DNA from: CAZLFQ01 sp044229535
GTDB lineage: Bacteria; Pseudomonadota; Alphaproteobacteria; Rickettsiales; Midichloriaceae
Reading direction: 5' to 3'
Length of the DNA: 64,000 nt
NCBI GenBank assembly: GCA_044229535.1
Contig: JBGASU010000001.1
Location: 62,001-126,000 of the forward strand
In this document: positions 46,403 through 55,241 of the stretch, one piece after another
Numbering within the stretch: position 1 is the stretch's first letter
How the letters are laid out: each line of letters starts with the position of its first letter
The notes under the pieces: model-generated
What the model was told of the DNA's origin: nothing
The model's input: only the letters and a program-made list of their open reading frames with translations
The model's database searches: none
Translations under genes and position numbers: made by a program

Positions 46403-46450
46403 AAAGTTTTAGAATAAATACTCATCTATATAAAGTCTAGTAGCAATAGG

Positions 46451-46465
46451 TTAATAATTGGTTAA
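46451..46465 (-). promoter_or_regulatory. CtrA-like box upstream of the unknown gene at 45179-46402
   Basis: TTAA-TAATTGG-TTAA on the plus strand, with TTAACC at both ends when read on the minus strand. It is 48 bp before the ATG; a TATATA sequence lies between box and gene. Confidence 0.55.
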
Positions 46466-46467
46466 AA

Positions 46468-47703
46468 TTAGGCTAAAAGATGATCATTTGAACATGATTT
46501 TGTAGTGAGCCTTACTATTTCCCCAACTTTGCCGAGTGGTGCAGAAGTCTTTATAAGGCTGAAATCCTCGGCTCTTGCTGAATTTTCACTCTCAATAATG
46601 GCATGTAATTGATGACCAACTAGAGTTTTGTAGTGTTCTGTAACTTTTTTGGCGCCAAGTTCACGAAGTTTTTTTGCACGTTCCTTTCTAACTTTCTTAT
46701 CTACTTGGGGCATTTTACTAGCTGGTGTGCCATCTCTTTCTGAGTATGGGAATACATGTAAGAAAGTCAGGCCAGCTTCATCGACTATTTTTAAAGAATT
46801 ATCAAACATTTCATCGGTTTCAGTAGGGAATCCTGCTATGATATCTGCGCCAAATACAATATCTGGACGTAATTGTCTAACTTTGTGACAGAACTCAATT
46901 ACTTGTTCACGAGTATGTCTGCGTTTCATGCGTTTGAGTATCATGTTATCGCCAGCTTGAAGACTTAAGTGCAAGTGTGGCATAAATCTTTTTTCACTGG
47001 CTATTAGTTCTAAAAGATCTTCGTCAATTTCTGCAACATCGATAGAAGATAGTCTGATGCGAGGTAATTCTGGTACTAAATTTAGTACGCGTTTTATCAT
47101 TTGCCCTAATGTAGGTGTTGCTGGTAAGTCTTTGCCGTAGTCCGTAATATCTACTCCAGTTAAGACAATTTCATTATATCCATTTGCAACTAAAGTTTTG
47201 CATTGTGTTACTATTTCGCCTATGCCGACGCTTCTACTATTTCCTCTTCCATATGGGATGATGCAGAATGTACATCTATGATTGCATCCATTTTGTACTT
47301 GCAGAAATGCCCGTGCTTTACCCTCTAATCCTTCAATTAGTTGAGGCGCAGTTTCTTTGATGGACATTATGTCGTTTACTAAAATTTTCTCAGTAGTTAG
47401 AGAAATATATGATTCTGGTTTTGCCTTTTCTTCATTCCCCATTACTTGGTTTACTTCAGGCATATCCGCATATTTTTTTGGGTTCACCTGAGCTGCGCAA
47501 CCAGTAACAATTATTTTTGCATCGGGATTTTCTTTTCTTGCTTTTCTAATAGCTTGTCTTAGTTGTCTTTCGGATTCTGAGGTAACAGCACAACTATTGA
47601 AAATAATGGTGTTGCTAAGCCCTGCCTGAGTAGCTGATTTTTTAATCAGCTCACTTTCATAGCTATTAAGCCTGCATCCAAATGTTACTACTTCTAATGT
47701 CAT
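46468..47703 (-). CDS. mtaB: tRNA t6A37 methylthiotransferase MtaB
   Basis: A radical SAM enzyme that converts t6A37 to ms2t6A37 in tRNA. The UPF0004 domain has three cysteines (TFGCRLN, FNSCAV, TGCAAQ) for one Fe-S cluster. The radical SAM site is GCNHRCTFCIIPYGRG, and a C-terminal TRAM-like region follows (LVGHQLHAIIE). The short N-terminus and the absence of RimO or MiaB features point to MtaB. The frame runs to a TTG at 47739, but the ATG at 47703 (MTLEVVTFG) fits the family. It uses the product of TsaC and TsaD as substrate. Confidence 0.93.
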   Translation of the reverse strand: MTLEVVTFGCRLNSYESELIKKSATQAGLSNTIIFNSCAVTSESERQLRQAIRKARKENPDAKIIVTGCAAQVNPKKYADMPEVNQVMGNEEKAKPESYISLTTEKILVNDIMSIKETAPQLIEGLEGKARAFLQVQNGCNHRCTFCIIPYGRGNSRSVGIGEIVTQCKTLVANGYNEIVLTGVDITDYGKDLPATPTLGQMIKRVLNLVPELPRIRLSSIDVAEIDEDLLELIASEKRFMPHLHLSLQAGDNMILKRMKRRHTREQVIEFCHKVRQLRPDIVFGADIIAGFPTETDEMFDNSLKIVDEAGLTFLHVFPYSERDGTPASKMPQVDKKVRKERAKKLRELGAKKVTEHYKTLVGHQLHAIIESENSARAEDFSLIKTSAPLGKVGEIVRLTTKSCSNDHLLA

Positions 47704-47745
47704 GGAACGCAGTATAGCAAAATACTGTTTAAATGCCAAGCGTTG

Positions 47746-48318
47746 CTAGAGGAGCATAACAGTTTGCACTACACAATTATCAAAATGCTCGTCAATTTGC
47801 TTTCTGTATTCTTTTACAGTTAGATTAGCGGAGTCTTTATTGTTTCTTATTTCTTTGATCATTCTGATGATTTTTTCTATCAAAAATGTACTGAAAAATA
47901 TTAAGTCTCTGCTAAGACTACTGGTATCTTGTAGTTGTGTTTTTCCAGCTTGGTTTACAAGTTCTACTGTATCGCCGCAATCTCCAGAGCATAAAGATCT
48001 TAATCCTTGAAAACCCTGAAAAAATTTGGTTCTTGGAAACCTAGTATCTATGTCTAATAGGGTTTTTAATATTTGATTAAACCCAGTAAGAGGGTAGGTT
48101 GGGGTAACGGCTTTTAAGAATAACTCACTTTTTGCAAGGAATTCAACGCCTTGGAATCCAGCATACTCAATTTCTTCGAACATATAATCCATGAACGAGT
48201 AAACAGTCATCGCCACAGAAGCAACTTCACGGGTTCTGATCTTTTGAATATCGCTCCCGCCAATATCGCCATTTGGATTCAAATAGTCGTTTAGTTTTTG
48301 ATTTATTTGCTCTGCCAT
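47746..48318 (-). CDS. Unknown helical protein
   Basis: 190 residues, apparently soluble and helical, with a cysteine cluster in the centre (LCSGDCGD) and an amphipathic C-terminal half (LIFFSTFLIEKIIRMIKEIRNNKD). No signal peptide, no recognised family. It lies 42 bp upstream of mtaB on the same strand and has its own candidate CtrA-like box 48 bp before the ATG. Confidence 0.65.
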   Translation of the reverse strand: MAEQINQKLNDYLNPNGDIGGSDIQKIRTREVASVAMTVYSFMDYMFEEIEYAGFQGVEFLAKSELFLKAVTPTYPLTGFNQILKTLLDIDTRFPRTKFFQGFQGLRSLCSGDCGDTVELVNQAGKTQLQDTSSLSRDLIFFSTFLIEKIIRMIKEIRNNKDSANLTVKEYRKQIDEHFDNCVVQTVMLL

Positions 48319-48366
48319 AAGCCAACCGAAAAATACTCTCTATAAAAAGAGGGTATATATAATTGG

Positions 48367-48381
48367 TTAAGAAAGAGTTAA
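48367..48381 (-). promoter_or_regulatory. CtrA-like box upstream of the unknown gene at 47746-48318
   Basis: TTAA-GAAAGAG-TTAA on the plus strand; it lies 48 bp before the ATG at 48318. A TATATA sequence at about 48356-48361 may be the -10 element. Confidence 0.5.
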
Positions 48382-48393
48382 TGACTTTAATAT

Positions 48394-48597
48394 TTATTGA
48401 ATTGAAGCGTAAGGAAGTACTTCTTTGTTAGGGCCAACAACCAATTCTTTATTCTCATATTGAGCGGCCATGAAGCTTTTGCCTTCGCCAATATATTGAA
48501 CTGGAAATACGTTTTTTCCGTTGTAAACTTTGATTTTTGCGCCAGTACCACGGTTTGCTACGTTGTTTTTTGAGCCTGATTTTTTAATGCTTGCCAT
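48394..48597 (-). CDS. Small basic protein of unknown function
   Basis: 67 residues starting MASIKKSGSKNNVANRGTG, then a compact beta-like module (KIKVYNGKNVFPVQYIGEGKSF and ELVVGPNKEVLPYASI). The basic, glycine-rich N-terminus suggests a nucleic-acid-binding or ribosome-associated protein, but no family is recognised. It diverges from engB. Confidence 0.6.
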   Translation of the reverse strand: MASIKKSGSKNNVANRGTGAKIKVYNGKNVFPVQYIGEGKSFMAAQYENKELVVGPNKEVLPYASIQ

Positions 48598-48673
48598 TTT
48601 ATAGACCTAAATATTAATTCTTCTTCTGAAGAGGATAATATGCTAAAATGATCTTTTTCGCAAGGTATAAAGT

Positions 48674-49285
48674 ATGAATGATATTGATAAAGTTAAGTTG
48701 TTTTCTGGTGAATGTAAGTTTGTAATAGGTGCAACTTCTCTTGAATCTATACCACCTACAAGCCTTTCAGAGGTGGCTTTTATAGGGCGCTCTAACGTTG
48801 GTAAATCTAGCTTAATCAATGCACTAACCAATAGGAATGGGTTGGCTCGCGTCTCGCAAACTCCAGGATGTACTAGGCAGATTAACTTCTTTGACCTTGC
48901 TTCCAAGATCTATTTGGTGGATCTGCCAGGGTATGGCTATGCCAAGAGGGATAAGAAAGAAAAGAAGCAATGGAAAGACCTTATATATTATTATCTAACT
49001 GGAAGGCAGCAGCTAAAAAGGGCTTATTTATTAATAGATTCAAGGCATCCGCTAAAAAAAGATGATTTGGTGACGATGGAGTATCTAGATGATTATGCCA
49101 TTTCATACCAAGTCGTTCTGACAAAGGCTGATAAATTAAAGAAGCACGAGCTTGAATCCAGTATCAAGTCAGTGTCCGAAGCTATACGTACACACCCAGC
49201 ATGTCACCCTTATATCATTGCAACTAGTAGCGAAGATAAGATAGGTATAGATGAGCTGAGAATAGAGATTTGTAATTTTATATAA
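48674..49285 (+). CDS. engB: Ribosome-biogenesis GTPase EngB (YihA/YsxC)
   Basis: EngB is a TRAFAC GTPase needed for late assembly of the 50S subunit. The 203-residue protein has G1 GRSNVGKSSLI, the switch TPGCTRQINFF, G3 DLPGYGYAKR and G4 TKADKL. The N-terminal leader with EFxxGATSLES-like sequence is normal. A strong terminator follows 5 bp after the stop and separates it from the convergent ydcH gene. Confidence 0.97.
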   Translation: MNDIDKVKLFSGECKFVIGATSLESIPPTSLSEVAFIGRSNVGKSSLINALTNRNGLARVSQTPGCTRQINFFDLASKIYLVDLPGYGYAKRDKKEKKQWKDLIYYYLTGRQQLKRAYLLIDSRHPLKKDDLVTMEYLDDYAISYQVVLTKADKLKKHELESSIKSVSEAIRTHPACHPYIIATSSEDKIGIDELRIEICNFI

Positions 49286-49290
49286 AAAAA

Positions 49291-49314
49291 GGGGCTAGAA
49301 AGCCCCACTTTTTT
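49291..49314. terminator. Bidirectional terminator between engB and ydcH
   Basis: Stem GGGGCT/AGCCCC with a four-base AGAA loop, preceded by seven A and followed by ACTTTTTT. It can stop both engB and the convergent ydcH transcript. Confidence 0.9.
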
Positions 49315-49328
49315 AAATTCAATATTTA

Positions 49329-49529
49329 TTATGCAACTATATTGCCAACCAACACATCCTCTAATTTGGATATTTGGTCTCTTAGTTCTAGTTTTTGTTT
49401 CTTTAACCTTTGTACTTCGAATTGATTAACCACTTTTTGTGCTACAGCACTTGTAATCTTGCCTTCTAAAGCTAGATGTTCTGCTCTTAAGTGATCCAAT
49501 TCTTTTTGGCATTTCGTTTCATTGACCAT
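49329..49529 (-). CDS. YdcH/DUF465 family protein
   Basis: 66 residues forming a helical hairpin (LDHLRAEHLALEGKI, VQRLKKQKLELRDQISKLE), the standard DUF465 layout. These small proteins are very common in alphaproteobacteria; their role is not settled. A CtrA-like box lies 90 bp upstream. Confidence 0.85.
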   Translation of the reverse strand: MVNETKCQKELDHLRAEHLALEGKITSAVAQKVVNQFEVQRLKKQKLELRDQISKLEDVLVGNIVA

Positions 49530-49894
49530 ATCTTTAAGCCTCCGAAGATAATTTATTAACGATATTTCCCCTCATTATGTATACTAACACACTTTTCGAC
49601 AAAAGAGATCAACTAATTGTTAATAAGTGGTTAATTTTTTTATTGACTATTTTATATTTTTTGATGGTGAGGAGTTTTTGCTTTAAAGATAAAAAAGCGC
49701 CATATTTTTGTGTAAAATCTAATTATAGCATGTTTTTTATTGGGTTTAAAGGGGGTGGCTTGGCGATTATGGCTTGTAGTTTAGGTGGTTGCAAAGGTTG
49801 AGGCAATATTTTTAAAGGCTCTGGGCTTGTTTTAAAATTGAAAACTGATATTCTGAATATATCAATATACAATTTATCAACAAGGAGCAATCTG
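49530..49894. other. Intergenic region between ydcH and sucC
   Basis: 365 bp. It holds a CtrA-like box near its left end and an AAGGAG ribosome site for sucC at its right end. A 74-codon plus-strand ORF (49577-49801) includes one hydrophobic stretch but has no convincing ribosome site, and its frame crosses the CtrA-like box, so I do not call it a gene. A G-rich stretch lies at about 49742-49800. TTGAAA at 49838-49843 could be a -35 element for sucC, but the -10 is poor. Confidence 0.5.
49620..49634 (-). promoter_or_regulatory. CtrA-like box in the ydcH-sucC gap
   Basis: TTAA-TAAGTGG-TTAA, almost identical to the boxes at 20389 and 46451. It lies 90 bp upstream of the ydcH ATG and 260 bp before sucC. 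Confidence 0.45.
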
Positions 49895-51085
49895 ATGAAT
49901 ATACATGAATATCAGGCCAAAACCGTACTCGCAAAATATGGCGTGCCTGTTCCCAGAGGGATTGTTGCAGACAATGCTAAAGAGGCAGAGGCTGCAGCTA
50001 AAAAAGTTTTAACTGAAATGGGAGCTAAAGTTGCCGTAGTGAAAGCTCAAATCCACGCGGGTGGCCGCGGTAAAGGCGGTGGCGTGAAGCTAGCTAAAAC
50101 AGTAGAAGAAGCTAAAAAATATGCTGAAGCTATGCTTGGCATGACATTAGTTACACATCAAACTGGCCCAGAAGGTAAAGTAGTAAACAAAGTGTATATT
50201 GAAGAAGGCTCGGATATTAAACATGAATATTACCTATCAGCTGTGTTAGACAGACAAACTTCAGGCGTAACAATGATCGCATCTACAGAAGGCGGCATGG
50301 ACATTGAAGAAGTCGCGCATAAAAGCCCAGAGAAGATTATCAACGTTTCGATAGATCCTACTATTGGTATTCAAGATTTTCACTGTCGAAAAATAGCTTT
50401 CGGCTTAAAACTTGAAGGCGAACAAATCAAGAAAATGACAAAATTTGTAAAAGCTATATACAAAGCTTTTGTTGATAAAGATTGCTCTCAGCTTGAGATC
50501 AACCCACTTATCGAGACAAAACAAGGTGAGTTTTTAGCGCTTGATGCAAAATTAAACTTTGATTCGAATGCCCTTTATCGTCATCCTGATATCGTTGAAT
50601 TGCGCGATATTACTGAAGAAGATCCATTAGAATATGAAGCATCTAAGCACGAACTGAACTACATCAGAATGACAGGTGATATTGGTTGTATGGTGAACGG
50701 TGCAGGTCTAGCTATGGCTACTATGGACATTATTAAACTGTTTGGTGGTGATCCTGCAAACTTCCTAGACGTTGGTGGTGGCGCTACTAAAGAACGTGTA
50801 AAAGAAGCGTTTAAACTTATCCTTTCTGATAAAAATGTGAAAGGAATTCTAGTAAACATTTTTGGCGGTATCATGCGTTGCGATATTATTGCTGATGGCG
50901 TAATAAATGCAGCAAAAGAAATCGGTATCAAAGTACCTGTGGTAGTGAGACTGGAAGGAACGAATGCTGATAAAGGAAGAGCTATGCTTGACCAATCAGG
51001 CTTAAATCTTGTATCTGCAAAAGATTTAGGTGATGCTGCACAAAAAATTGTAGAAGCTGTAGAAAAATCAAGAGAGGCTGCATAA
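49895..51085 (+). CDS. sucC: Succinyl-CoA synthetase beta subunit
   Basis: SucC forms, with SucD, the citric-acid-cycle enzyme that makes ATP or GTP from succinyl-CoA. The true start is the ATG at 49895 (MNIHEYQAKTVLAKYGVPVPRG) with AAGGAG 8 bp upstream; the frame extends 19 codons further. The ATP-grasp domain shows KAQIHAGGRGKGGGVKLA, and the C-terminal domain shows NIFGGIMRCDIIADG. Length 396 residues. The stop overlaps the sucD start (TAATG). Confidence 0.98.
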   Translation: MNIHEYQAKTVLAKYGVPVPRGIVADNAKEAEAAAKKVLTEMGAKVAVVKAQIHAGGRGKGGGVKLAKTVEEAKKYAEAMLGMTLVTHQTGPEGKVVNKVYIEEGSDIKHEYYLSAVLDRQTSGVTMIASTEGGMDIEEVAHKSPEKIINVSIDPTIGIQDFHCRKIAFGLKLEGEQIKKMTKFVKAIYKAFVDKDCSQLEINPLIETKQGEFLALDAKLNFDSNALYRHPDIVELRDITEEDPLEYEASKHELNYIRMTGDIGCMVNGAGLAMATMDIIKLFGGDPANFLDVGGGATKERVKEAFKLILSDKNVKGILVNIFGGIMRCDIIADGVINAAKEIGIKVPVVVRLEGTNADKGRAMLDQSGLNLVSAKDLGDAAQKIVEAVEKSREAA

Positions 51086-51960
51086 TGACTATTTTAGTAA
51101 ATAAAAACACAAAAGTAATTTGTCAGGGCTTTACAGGTGCGCAGGGAACTTTCCACTCTGAGCAAGCTGTAGCTTATGGAACGCAAATGGTTGGCGGTGT
51201 TACCCCTGGTAAAGGCGGTCAAAAACATCTAAACCTACCAGTATTTAACACTGTGCATGAAGCTCGCGCTAAAACTGGCTGCAATGCTTCGGCAATCTAT
51301 GTTCCACCTCCCTTTGCTGCTGATGCAATTCTTGAGGCAATTGATGCTGGAATTGAATTAGTGGTTTGTATCACTGAAGGTATTCCAGTTATGGATATGG
51401 TGCGCGTTAAGAAAGCTTTGCAAGGTAGTAAAACTCGTCTTATTGGACCAAATTGCCCAGGGATTATAACTCCTGATGAATGTAAAATTGGTATTATGCC
51501 TGGTTATATTCATAAGAAAGGAAAAATTGGTATAGTATCACGTTCTGGAACACTTACATACGAAGCGGTAGCACAAACAACAGCTGTTGGTTTGGGGCAA
51601 TCTACTTGTGTTGGCATTGGTGGTGATCCTGTAAATGGAACAAACTTCGTCGATTGCTTGCAAATGTTCATGGAAGATGATGGCACAGAAGCGATTATCA
51701 TGATCGGTGAGATTGGTGGTAGTGCCGAAGTTGAAGGTGCTGAATTCCTCAGAAGCAGTAAGAAGAAAAAACCAGTTGTTGGCTTTATTGCAGGGCGCAC
51801 AGCTCCTCCTGGGAAACGTATGGGTCATGCTGGTGCTATCGTTTCTGGTGGTAATGACACTGCTGAAGCTAAGATTGAAGTTATGAAATCTGTAGGGATT
51901 TTTGTTTCTGAATCACCTGCAACACTAGGCCAAACAATGCTAAAAGCGTTGAAGAAGTAG
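51085..51960 (+). CDS. sucD: Succinyl-CoA synthetase alpha subunit
   Basis: 291 residues. The CoA-binding Rossmann domain starts ILVNKNTKVICQGFTGAQGTFH, and the active-site histidine is in RMGHAGAIVSGGNDTAEAK. It is translationally coupled to sucC and followed by a strong terminator. The pair supplies or uses succinyl-CoA, which HemA (62752-63957) also needs. Confidence 0.98.
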   Translation: MTILVNKNTKVICQGFTGAQGTFHSEQAVAYGTQMVGGVTPGKGGQKHLNLPVFNTVHEARAKTGCNASAIYVPPPFAADAILEAIDAGIELVVCITEGIPVMDMVRVKKALQGSKTRLIGPNCPGIITPDECKIGIMPGYIHKKGKIGIVSRSGTLTYEAVAQTTAVGLGQSTCVGIGGDPVNGTNFVDCLQMFMEDDGTEAIIMIGEIGGSAEVEGAEFLRSSKKKKPVVGFIAGRTAPPGKRMGHAGAIVSGGNDTAEAKIEVMKSVGIFVSESPATLGQTMLKALKK

Positions 51961-51980
51961 TAATTACAACTTACTTAAAA

Positions 51981-52010
51981 AGCCTCAGAAACAATTCTGA
52001 GGCTTTTTTT
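51981..52010 (+). terminator. Rho-independent terminator of sucCD
   Basis: Perfect 10-bp stem AGCCTCAGAA/TTCTGAGGCT with an ACAA loop, followed by six more T. It starts 20 bp after the sucD stop. Confidence 0.93.
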
Positions 52011-52045
52011 AACAGGTTAATTCTGACACCAATGTTAACGTCGTT

Positions 52046-52456
52046 TTAGTATAAATAAACAACACCTTCAGCATTAGCGGCGCTGATCAAATCTGTTTTA
52101 TATTCTTGGGTTGAGCAGCCGTTATAATCAATCTGTAAAGCAAGAGTTTCGCCCTGCACATCACCATTTAATGTGGCAAAAGACATAGCTATATTAAAAT
52201 CATTTGGATTATTGAAGTCGTACTGAATATTATGCATTTTATGAATAGTATCTGCTAGAAAGTAAGCGGTAACAAAGTAAGTAACTTTAGCAGATGCCTC
52301 AGCTGAGATAGTTTTTGCAGTGTTAGGGAACCACTCATTCCAGCATGAAAATTTACTATCACTATTTCGAATAGCAAACTTTACACCAAAAGATTCAAAG
52401 AACATTGCGCCGCCATTTCCTTTACTGAACTCTACATTTGTAAGATCAAATTTCAT
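52046..52456 (-). CDS. Unknown small protein
   Basis: 136 residues, no signal peptide. The sequence is rich in Phe, Asn and Ser with beta-type strands (AMFFESFGVKFAIRNSD, ETLALQIDYNGCST) and ends EGVVYLY. No family is recognised. It lies alone between the sucCD terminator and cmk, opposite to both. Confidence 0.55.
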   Translation of the reverse strand: MKFDLTNVEFSKGNGGAMFFESFGVKFAIRNSDSKFSCWNEWFPNTAKTISAEASAKVTYFVTAYFLADTIHKMHNIQYDFNNPNDFNIAMSFATLNGDVQGETLALQIDYNGCSTQEYKTDLISAANAEGVVYLY

Positions 52457-52618
52457 ATCATTCCTTTAATTAGGGTTGGAAGTGGAGTTGTATATTATCT
52501 TAGTAAAAAAACAAGTAAGATCGTTTTTTACTATAGCTTTTTTATTCGGCATACTTCATGCAAGCTTGCAATAGATATATCGAGTGTGTTACAATGTTCG
52601 AAACCTACTGTAATATCC

Positions 52619-53278
52619 ATGAATAATTGTTTTATCATTGCTCTCGATGGTACCGCTGCTTCTGGCAAGGGCACTTTAGCTGAAAAATTAGCAAAGCATT
52701 ATACATTTGATTATCTAGATACTGGAAAAATATATAGAACCGCTGGGTTTTATATGCTTAAAGAAGGTATAGATTTGTCAGACATTTTATCTGTACTTAG
52801 AAAGATTGGCGAGATTGATTTTTCATCGATGACAGCTAATGAGCTAGATACAGAAGAAATAGGCCGTGCAGCATCGCAATTAGGGGCTATTCCAGAAGTT
52901 AGAGAAGCTTTAAACAAAGCTCAAAGAGACTTCGCTATTGGTAAAAAAGGGGTGGTAATTGATGGTAGAGATATTGGAACGGTTATATTCCCGAATGCTG
53001 ATATAAAACTGTATGTTACTGCAAGTACTGAAATTAGGGCGGAAAGACGCTTTAAACAGTTGCAAAATATGGGCAAAGAGGTTATATTCGGTGACGTACT
53101 AAGAGATTTACGTGAACGTGACGAACGGGATTGCAATAGAAAAGTTGCCCCGCTTAAACCGGCTTTAGATGCGCTGCATATTGATACAACGCTTTTAGAT
53201 CCAGCTTCTGTTCTTGAACTAGTAATTACTCTCACCCAAGGTGCTGTTAACGAAAGGTTCATGTCAAAATGTGCCTGA
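52619..53278 (+). CDS. cmk: Cytidylate kinase
   Basis: Cmk phosphorylates CMP and dCMP. The frame opens with a GTG at 52586, but the ATG at 52619 (MNNCFIIALDGTAASGKGTLA) fits the family start with its P-loop. The YLDTGKIYRTAGF substrate motif, VIDGRDIGTVIFP and RDERDCNRKVAPLKPA are present. Length 219 residues. Located before rpsA, as in most proteobacteria. Confidence 0.97.
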   Translation: MNNCFIIALDGTAASGKGTLAEKLAKHYTFDYLDTGKIYRTAGFYMLKEGIDLSDILSVLRKIGEIDFSSMTANELDTEEIGRAASQLGAIPEVREALNKAQRDFAIGKKGVVIDGRDIGTVIFPNADIKLYVTASTEIRAERRFKQLQNMGKEVIFGDVLRDLRERDERDCNRKVAPLKPALDALHIDTTLLDPASVLELVITLTQGAVNERFMSKCA

Positions 53279-53367
53279 TTCGGGTTCTTGGTTAAAAGAT
53301 TTTTCTTTTATGTGAAGCTCTGGAAGTACGGTTAATAACCTTTCACAATTGGGGTAATTTTAATTAA

Positions 53368-55188
53368 ATGACACAAACAAAAGCAATGGAGCAAAACCAT
53401 TTCGAAGAAAATTTTGCACAATTATTCGAAGAGTCAATCAGAGAAGAAAAAAGAGAAGGTACAGTCGTTAAGGGTCGTATCGTTGCGTTAAAAAACGGCG
53501 ATGCTTATATCGATGTTGGTCTTAAAAGCGAAGGAAGAATTTCATTAAAAGAATTTTCAACTTCAGATAACCCAAATCCAAATTTAAAAGTTGGTGATAC
53601 TGTCGAAGTGTTTATCGATAGAAGTGATAGCCACGATGGTACAACAGTTCTAAGCAGAACAATGGCTGTTAGAGAAGAAGCTTGGGGTAAATTTGAAGAT
53701 TTACAAAGAAAAGATGTTAACGTTGATGGCGTTATTATCGGTAGAGTTAAAGGTGGTTTCGCTGTAGATCTAGATGGTCTAGTTGCATTCTTACCAGGGA
53801 GCCAAGTTGATATTAGGCCTATTAAAGACATGGGTGCTTTGATTAACATTAAACAACCATTCAAAATCCTAAAAATGGATAGAGATCAAGGTAACGTTGT
53901 TGTATCTCGTAGAGCTATTCTTGAAGAATCAAGAGCAGAAGCGCGTGATTCATTGCTTGCTACTATCAAAGAAGGAAGTGTTCTTGAAGGTTCAGTTAAA
54001 AATATTACTGATTATGGTGCGTTCATTGATCTTGGATCAATTGACGGTCTACTTCACATTACAGATATTTCTTGGAACAAAATTTCGCATCCATCAGAAG
54101 TATTAAGCATGGGACAAACCATGAAAGTAATGGTGATCAAGTACAACGAAGAAACAAAGCGTGTTTCTTTAGGCTTGAAGCAACTAGAGAAAAATCCATG
54201 GGAAGGTTTCTCTGATAAGTACAAAGCTGGAATGACATTGAAAGGAACAATCACAACTGTAACCGACTACGGTGCATTTGTTGAACTTGAGCCAGGTGTT
54301 GAAGGTCTTGTATATCACACAGAAATTAGCTGGAATGCAAAAAATACGCATCCACGCAAATTAGTAAAACCTGGTGATAAAGTTGAAGTTATGGTTCTTG
54401 AACTTGATATTTCAAAACATAAAATCAGCCTGAGCATAAGACAGTGCGTTGATAATCCTTGGAAGCTATTTGCACAAAATTTCCCAATTGGAACAAAAGT
54501 TGAAGGAACAATCCAAAATATTGCTGACTTCGGAATTTTTGTACTTCTAAATGGTGAAAATCCAAGTGAAGCTATTGAAGCGTTAGTTCCTGCAACAGAA
54601 CTTTCTTGGGAAGAGAAGCCAGAAATAGAACTTAAGAAATTCAGCAAAGGTGAAAAAATCAAAGCTGTGGTTCTTAACGTTGATATTGAACGTGAACGCG
54701 TTTCATTAGGTGTTAGACAACTTACAGAAGATAAGGTTTCAGCATCTCTATCTGGATTTAAGAAAGATGATGTTGTTACATGTTCTGTAACAGCTGTTAA
54801 TAAAGATGGCATCGAAGTTGAACTTGCTGATGGTGTGAAGGTATTCATTAAAAAGAATGATCTTTCTAAACATAAGTCTGAGCAACGTCCAGAGAGATTT
54901 GGCGTAGGCGATAAAGTTGATGCAAAAGTTATAGCTATCGAAGCAAAAGATCGTAAAGTATCTCTATCTATTAAGGCTTATGAAGTAGAAGAAGAGAAAA
55001 AGACTATTGCTGAATACGGCTCTGCTAGCAGTGGTGCAAGCTTAGGTGATATCCTAGGAAAAGCACTAGCTGGTAAAACGTCTGAAGAAGCTCCAAAGAA
55101 GAAAGCTACTAAAAAAGCTGAATCTGAAGAATCGTCTGAAGAGAAGCCTAAAAAGCCTGCAGCTAAAAAAGCAAAAAAAGCTGAGTAA
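53368..55188 (+). CDS. rpsA: 30S ribosomal protein S1
   Basis: S1 binds mRNA on the 30S subunit. The 606-residue protein has six S1 domains; readable starts include GTVVKGRIVALKNG, GSVLEGSVKNITDYGAFIDLG, GMTLKGTITTVTDYGAFVEL and GTKVEGTIQNIADFGIFVLL. The C-terminal 40 residues are a Lys/Ala/Glu-rich tail (KKATKKAESEESSEEK). Codon use is cleaner than in neighbouring unknown genes, as expected for high expression. It follows cmk and ends at a terminator. Confidence 0.98.
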   Translation: MTQTKAMEQNHFEENFAQLFEESIREEKREGTVVKGRIVALKNGDAYIDVGLKSEGRISLKEFSTSDNPNPNLKVGDTVEVFIDRSDSHDGTTVLSRTMAVREEAWGKFEDLQRKDVNVDGVIIGRVKGGFAVDLDGLVAFLPGSQVDIRPIKDMGALINIKQPFKILKMDRDQGNVVVSRRAILEESRAEARDSLLATIKEGSVLEGSVKNITDYGAFIDLGSIDGLLHITDISWNKISHPSEVLSMGQTMKVMVIKYNEETKRVSLGLKQLEKNPWEGFSDKYKAGMTLKGTITTVTDYGAFVELEPGVEGLVYHTEISWNAKNTHPRKLVKPGDKVEVMVLELDISKHKISLSIRQCVDNPWKLFAQNFPIGTKVEGTIQNIADFGIFVLLNGENPSEAIEALVPATELSWEEKPEIELKKFSKGEKIKAVVLNVDIERERVSLGVRQLTEDKVSASLSGFKKDDVVTCSVTAVNKDGIEVELADGVKVFIKKNDLSKHKSEQRPERFGVGDKVDAKVIAIEAKDRKVSLSIKAYEVEEEKKTIAEYGSASSGASLGDILGKALAGKTSEEAPKKKATKKAESEESSEEKPKKPAAKKAKKAE

Positions 55189-55210
55189 TCAGCATTTACT
55201 TAAAATAAAA

Positions 55211-55230
55211 AAAGCTCCTTAGGGAGCTTT
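55211..55230. terminator. Terminator after rpsA
   Basis: Stem AAAGCTCC/GGAGCTTT with a TTAG loop, followed by more T and preceded by a run of A. It lies between the convergent rpsA and midA genes and could act on both strands. Confidence 0.9.
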
Positions 55231-55241
55231 TTTTATATCGA

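Noticed and set aside
49577..49801. 74-codon ORF with one hydrophobic segment upstream of sucC
   Set aside because: No convincing ribosome site, unusual composition, and it runs across the CtrA-like box; kept as an intergenic note.
49874..49882. TTATCAACA, a DnaA-box-like 9-mer before sucC
   Set aside because: Single, imperfect site with no cluster of boxes or origin features.
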